Position numbers and translations under genes: made by a program. This document shows positions 60,736 through 64,000 of a DNA stretch of 64,000 nt, piece by piece; the first letter of the stretch is position 1, and the number at the start of each line of letters is the position of its first letter. A model generated the notes under the pieces. It did no database searches, was not told where the DNA came from, and was given only the letters and a program-made list of their open reading frames with translations. Where the stretch lies: the NCBI GenBank assembly GCA_963966185.1, contig CAWZYM010000172.1, forward strand, positions 849,001-913,000, written 5' to 3'. The DNA is from Rhabditoides inermis (Eukaryota; Nematoda; Chromadorea; Rhabditida; Rhabditidae).

Positions 60736-61232
60736 CATGTACACATGTCGAAACGAGAGAGACTGGTGCGGGGAATGGAGGGTGGCAAATACGCATTCGG
60801 CAAGTACAGTCATATTCACCATAGAACTGGATACTGAGAAAACACTGGGAGAGAGAGAACGTAACATACAGTCCGGCAATAGAGTCATCGCTACTTCCAC
60901 CAATCATCGTCCCAAACGACCCTGCTAATCGAAGTTTGCGCAGAAATGAGAGATCGACAGAAAACTTATGACAGTTGCAGGAGTGAGACCAACGCTAAAT
61001 CAGCATAAATCACTCATAAATCAATATTCAAAACTCATAAATCAATATTCAAATTAACAAGAATCGAACCTGTCTCGACGTCTGTGGTGAATGGTTGAAG
61101 GTGATACTCGTATCGTTTACTCTCCCTCAACACAATTCGCTGTCGCTTTTTGAAGAGAAACTCGGCTGCACTAGAGATCAGATGCCACAGCCAGCAGAGT
61201 AGAATCCAGGGGTAGTGAAATAGCGAGCTCAT
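43715..61232 (-). CDS. gap-2: SynGAP/nGAP-family RasGAP (C. elegans gap-2-like), long form
   Basis: GTPase-activating protein that turns off Ras/Rap. Exons: 61070-61232, 58076-58270, 57341-57444, 56571-56633, 56272-56354, 53611-53758, 53402-53462, 53217-53340, 50211-50312, 49938-50036, 49497-49563, 49258-49331, 47912-47981, 47671-47793, 47419-47515, 47173-47261, 46952-47005, 46743-46846, 46519-46678, 46301-46396, 46093-46172, 45928-46024, 45536-45675, 45229-45406, 44984-45100, 44798-44937, 44608-44746, 44445-44521, 44223-44379, 43867-43989, 43715-43798. About 1135 residues; all phases fit. Domains are the PH C-terminus ([20 protein letters not shown], ~290-312), C2 ([13 protein letters not shown] to IPMEQL, ~325-425), RasGAP (~450-750; finger Arg in [19 protein letters not shown]), a Ser/Pro-rich linker, and a C-terminal coiled coil ([16 protein letters not shown]). 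Several first exons are alternative. The 61070 exon encodes a hydrophobic N-terminus and is the least certain. Confidence 0.9.
46864..46948. repeat. GA microsatellites in gap-2-like introns
   Basis: GA or CT runs directly flank splice sites in many introns of this gene. They lie at 46864-46948, 47281-47383, 47815-47905, 50054-50198, 52546-52632, 55835-55873, 60010-60049, 60697-60732, 61699-61786 and 63398-63462. On the transcribed (minus) strand most read as CT-rich. Confidence 0.9.
48554..48732 (-). CDS. Internal alternative first exon of gap-2-like gene (PH/C2-less isoform)
   Basis: 60 codons from [16 protein letters not shown] to ..VNSMLGCYC, ending in phase 2 at GTGAGC. It joins exactly to the exon 47912-47981 (AG + G, Arg, then YTVTSS). 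It lies in the intron between the C2 exons and the RasGAP region. Using it would yield a GAP lacking PH and most of C2. The Cys-rich piece [20 protein letters not shown] is not recognised from any family. Confidence 0.6.
49889..49943 (-). repeat. Duplicated 5' splice site in gap-2-like C2 exon
   Basis: The exon 49938-50036 ends CTTCAA followed by GTAAGTATTTT. The same CTTCAA-GTAAGTATTTT recurs 43 bp further into the intron (near 49885-49900), itself within a local repeat of AAGACTCTACTGTGATAGAT units (49745-49880). Use of the second donor would shift the frame. Confidence 0.7.
50313..53216. other. Large gap-2-like intron (2.9 kb)
   Basis: No exon with family similarity was found. It contains the CATCAT run near 51118, the GA tract at 52546-52632, a TGACGTCA site near 52815 and three GAGNGCGCAG-type motifs near 52795, 52938 and 52968. 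Confidence 0.5.
53876..53925 (-). CDS. Alternative first exon c of gap-2-like gene
   Basis: Short frame [16 protein letters not shown] ending in phase 2 at GTGAGT, joined to 53611-53758 to read ..[11 protein letters not shown]. It has the right phase and a strong donor 117 bp upstream of the common exon, but it is only 16 codons, so support is moderate. Confidence 0.5.
54589..54656 (-). CDS. Alternative first exon b of gap-2-like gene
   Basis: Starts [18 protein letters not shown] and ends ..KRDH in phase 2, matching the common exon 53611-53758 (TG + C). The [18 protein letters not shown] sequence resembles the segment just before the PH domain of SynGAP relatives, so it is likely genuine coding sequence. 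Whether it is first or internal is not certain. Confidence 0.65.
54654..54730 (+). pseudogene. tRNA-like relic
   Basis: TGGCACAGTGG (A-box-like, near 54662) and GAGTTCGGATCCG (B-box-like, near 54706) are correctly spaced, but no cloverleaf closes. Likely a tRNA-derived fragment. Confidence 0.35.
61070..61232 (-). CDS. Candidate membrane-anchoring first exon of gap-2-like gene
   Basis: 54 codons starting [18 protein letters not shown], a hydrophobic stretch, then a basic KKRQR cluster and ..FTTDVET. It ends in phase 1 at a weak donor (GTTCGA), which fits the acceptor of 58076-58270 (GCT AAT, Ala-Asn). This would give a RasGAP with a membrane-inserted N-terminus. It could instead be a separate small gene or a chance frame. 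Confidence 0.5.
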
Positions 61233-61714
61233 GATCAGTTGATCAATCAATATTCAGCTGATCATAGATCGATAGGTGCCGGAAGTGCAGTGGCTCGCAT
61301 ACGCGCGCGCGCTCGTTTCACAACAGGTAGCGGGGGTGCTGGGCGAAAGGGGGCGGAGCCTGCGACTGCCTGCAGAGTCCGGAAAGGCGGAAAACGGACT
61401 GACTCGCTGAATCTCCAACACGCCTGCAGATGATAGAAAACCACTCGACCCCCGAATCCACTATCCCACATCTCTCTCGGACACTCGCGCTTCTCTGCGC
61501 ACTCTCGCCAAGCCACGCTGTCTCGCCGCGGAGTATCCGTTCGATCAGCTGATCGTCGCCGTCACACCTGATTAGCATCTGGTTGGCTCCCGAAAAGGCG
61601 CGAAAGCAGATCGATACTGATCTACCCGATCGACACGGTACACGATTCATGGCCGATCTGACCGCCGGTGAAATTTACTCGATGCCGAGACAGGTTCTCT
61701 CTCTCCCCCTCCCC

Positions 61715-61785
<71 letters not shown>

Positions 61786-63395
61786 GTTGCAACACTTCCC
61801 AGTTATCATCAGTCACACCGCATACCGCTAATTTCCAGCGCTAGCGACCCACGATTCTCGAATTGCAGAAAAGGCGAGAGAAAAAGGAGAGAAGGCGTGA
61901 AGAGAAGTGCTATATCCAGTCTCCCCTCCAACTTCGCGAATCAAATGTTCCAAACAAAAAGAGTCCCAGCGAACGTCACATTTTCGAACGACACTCATAA
62001 AACTAGAGACGAGACAAAGACAACCTCGTTTTCTTGCCCTCAATTTTCTCTCTCTGAGTGAATAGCGCAACAGACGCGTAACGATCCGCGAGAAAAGAAG
62101 ACCACTTTTCTCTTTGTAATCAATCAAAACTGGTATAGCTAGGCAACTACACTAGTCTCGCAAAAACGCTTTCGCAGTTCGTAAATCTACACTCTTCTTT
62201 CGACAGTGACTGATTGGGGTGGGAAAATGGCAGATCAGAGGAGAGAGAAATAGCGTGCGAATGGAGGAGAGCGCAGCGTGGAACAAGACGAGATCCATCA
62301 AAAGAGAAAGAGATACGGCAATTTCGAGTGGGGATAACACGATATTCAATCACTGCGAATAAAACAGTGGTCAACAAGTAAACAGGTGGGTAAACAAGTA
62401 AACAACACTACTCACCTCGGACACTGCCGAACCGACTGGGATGAAAGTCGCATTGTAGATCATACACTTCCAACATATCTGAACCAATCATCCTTTGGCA
62501 TTGACCGAGTGACGCGGATCTCACATAGACATCACATAAAAGAGACGGGAGCAGCGTGTGTGATGAGTAATCCAACCAACCAAAAACTACCACAACAAAG
62601 GTCAAGAATTTGAGTCACATAGAGAAGACGATTTGAATGAAAGCGCAGAGCAGCCGATCATCTCTTCCGGGGCGCCCGAAAAACAAAGGCGCCGCGCGGG
62701 TGAGCGGACCCAAACTATTCTGAGGGGGACCGGAAAGCCGGGTGTGATTCGCACCTCGCGTGCGAAGATGCGCATATAAAACCCTCCAAGGATATGGGAG
62801 AGGCGCGAGAGAGTGCGGAAATGGAGGAGGGCGCAAAGAGTGAGGGGGGAAAGTGAGATGGCAGCAGACACCTGCCTTCAGCCAATTATTAATGCAACCT
62901 CCACTCTTCATTTTAGGAGATTGGCTGGTCAGATGTTGAAAAAACAGGAGTGTACAATGTTCTCAAAAACGTTGTAGGAGGGAAACCGGTAGAATGACCA
63001 ACTACTCCACTTGCCGCTGGAAAATGGACAAAAAGAGACAGAGTGGGAACAGAGTAGACATATATACTCACATAGTAAGAAGGAAAGTAGGTGGTGAGTA
63101 CACAGTACACGAACACACCCACACAAAATCGTCAACTTTCGGAGAGATTCAGACGAGAGAGAGAAAGAAAGCGAACATACAGGTAGCGAAGCCTCAAAGT
63201 GTCTTTAATCCGCGACAATACACATAATTCGTGCACAAACAATCAATCCCTGCAGAAAAGCGCGTCACGTGAATTGTTGTGAACCGAAAAAGAATAAGAC
63301 AAAAGGCAGGTCGATCAAACAAGCATAGAGAGTAATAAAGAAGAAACGCGTGTACCGACGAGACTGACCATGCATAGCCAATAACCACCGCGTGG

Positions 63396-63447
<52 letters not shown>

Positions 63448-64000
63448 GAGAGAGAGAGAGTCCTGGTGTGGACAAAAAAGTTCTGCACAGGCTACCAGTG
63501 TATACAATACACGCCCCAACAGCCCAATAGTATAGTGACCATCCTAATCCGAACTATCGAAATCGGACGCGCACCATAATCTCGTCAATGTGTTGGTACT
63601 ATGGTAGATCAGAGTGAGAGTGAGAGGACAAAGCCATAACTCACTCACTGCCAATGATTGACATCTTCGCATAAGCGAGTTAGCGCACCCATCCGAGCCG
63701 ATTCATTAGACAGAGAGAGAGAGAGAAACTGGTAGCGGATTTGCTACGTCTCCAATTGCAATGCGCGACTGACCGTGAAAGATGGAAGGGCAAAAACAGC
63801 GCGACAAATGGCGAATGATCGTGTCTCCGAAATGCGAGAGTAATGGGAAATCTATAGAGGGATATCTGCGAGGAGGCAATTCGGACGTATCACGGAGAGG
63901 TACTGTTGCCGCTCTACTGTCTAGATCGCTCGGGACAGCTGGACACGGCGAGAGACAGTGTGATGAGAGCAGAAACAGACAGTGAAACAGGGAGGGAGCA
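61233..64000. other. Right-edge upstream region of the gap-2-like gene
   Basis: No coding exon is supported. Present are a GTAAACA cluster (62370-62406), GAGNGCGCAG-type motifs (61493 complement, 62266, 62826) and CT/GA microsatellites. It could contain further distal first exons or promoters of the minus-strand gene, but none can be demonstrated. Confidence 0.4.

Noticed and set aside
1..64000. Spliced-leader RNA gene or telomeric repeats
   Set aside because: No SL1-like leader followed by a donor and Sm site, and no TTAGGC arrays, were seen on either strand.

Overview
This is a eukaryotic window. The compact spliced genes (many introns of about 40-120 bp, GT-AG borders), the gene content and the GA/CT-rich introns fit a nematode best. 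A SynGAP-type RasGAP resembling C. elegans gap-2, a SG-rich chondroitin-proteoglycan-like protein, a UBASH3-type histidine phosphatase and F-box genes all point that way. The species cannot be fixed from sequence alone. All gene models were built by hand from conserved protein segments and phase-consistent splice sites. Where exon lengths are given, the phases close without a frameshift unless noted.

Layout. 626-2588 (-): 5' part of a xanthine dehydrogenase/aldehyde oxidase family gene that runs toward the left edge and lacks a visible N-terminal exon. 2977-9347 (+): complete EED (PRC2 WD40 subunit), 13 coding exons. Its introns carry a hAT-type MITE and a 241-bp-armed inverted pair of tRNA-derived elements. 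11884-20592 (-): a row of same-strand genes. In transcription order these are a TMEM53/DUF829 hydrolase, two tandem paralogous small secreted peptide genes, a 614-residue SG/Pro/Thr/Arg-rich secreted proteoglycan-like protein, and a UBASH3-like histidine phosphatase whose nucleophile histidine appears lost. The last two are only 160 bp apart and may form an operon.

21566-34911: about 13.3 kb of a G-run-containing minisatellite (unit about 62-66 bp, roughly 200 copies) with higher-order organisation. 33.2-46.8 kb: a near-identical tandem duplication (period about 6.78 kb). Each copy holds the end of the minisatellite array, a tRNA-like relic, a complete F-box gene and the 3' exons of the RasGAP gene. 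The copy junction (39981-40010) is a 13-bp fold-back hairpin, which looks like a templated insertion.

43715-61232 (-): gap-2/SynGAP-like RasGAP (PH remnant, C2, RasGAP, C-terminal coiled coil). It has at least four candidate alternative first exons, all ending in a phase that fits the next common exon. 61233-64000 is probable upstream/regulatory DNA with no supported gene. The candidates most worth pursuing are the paired secreted peptides, the minisatellite with its segmental duplication, and the transposon-derived hairpin inside EED.
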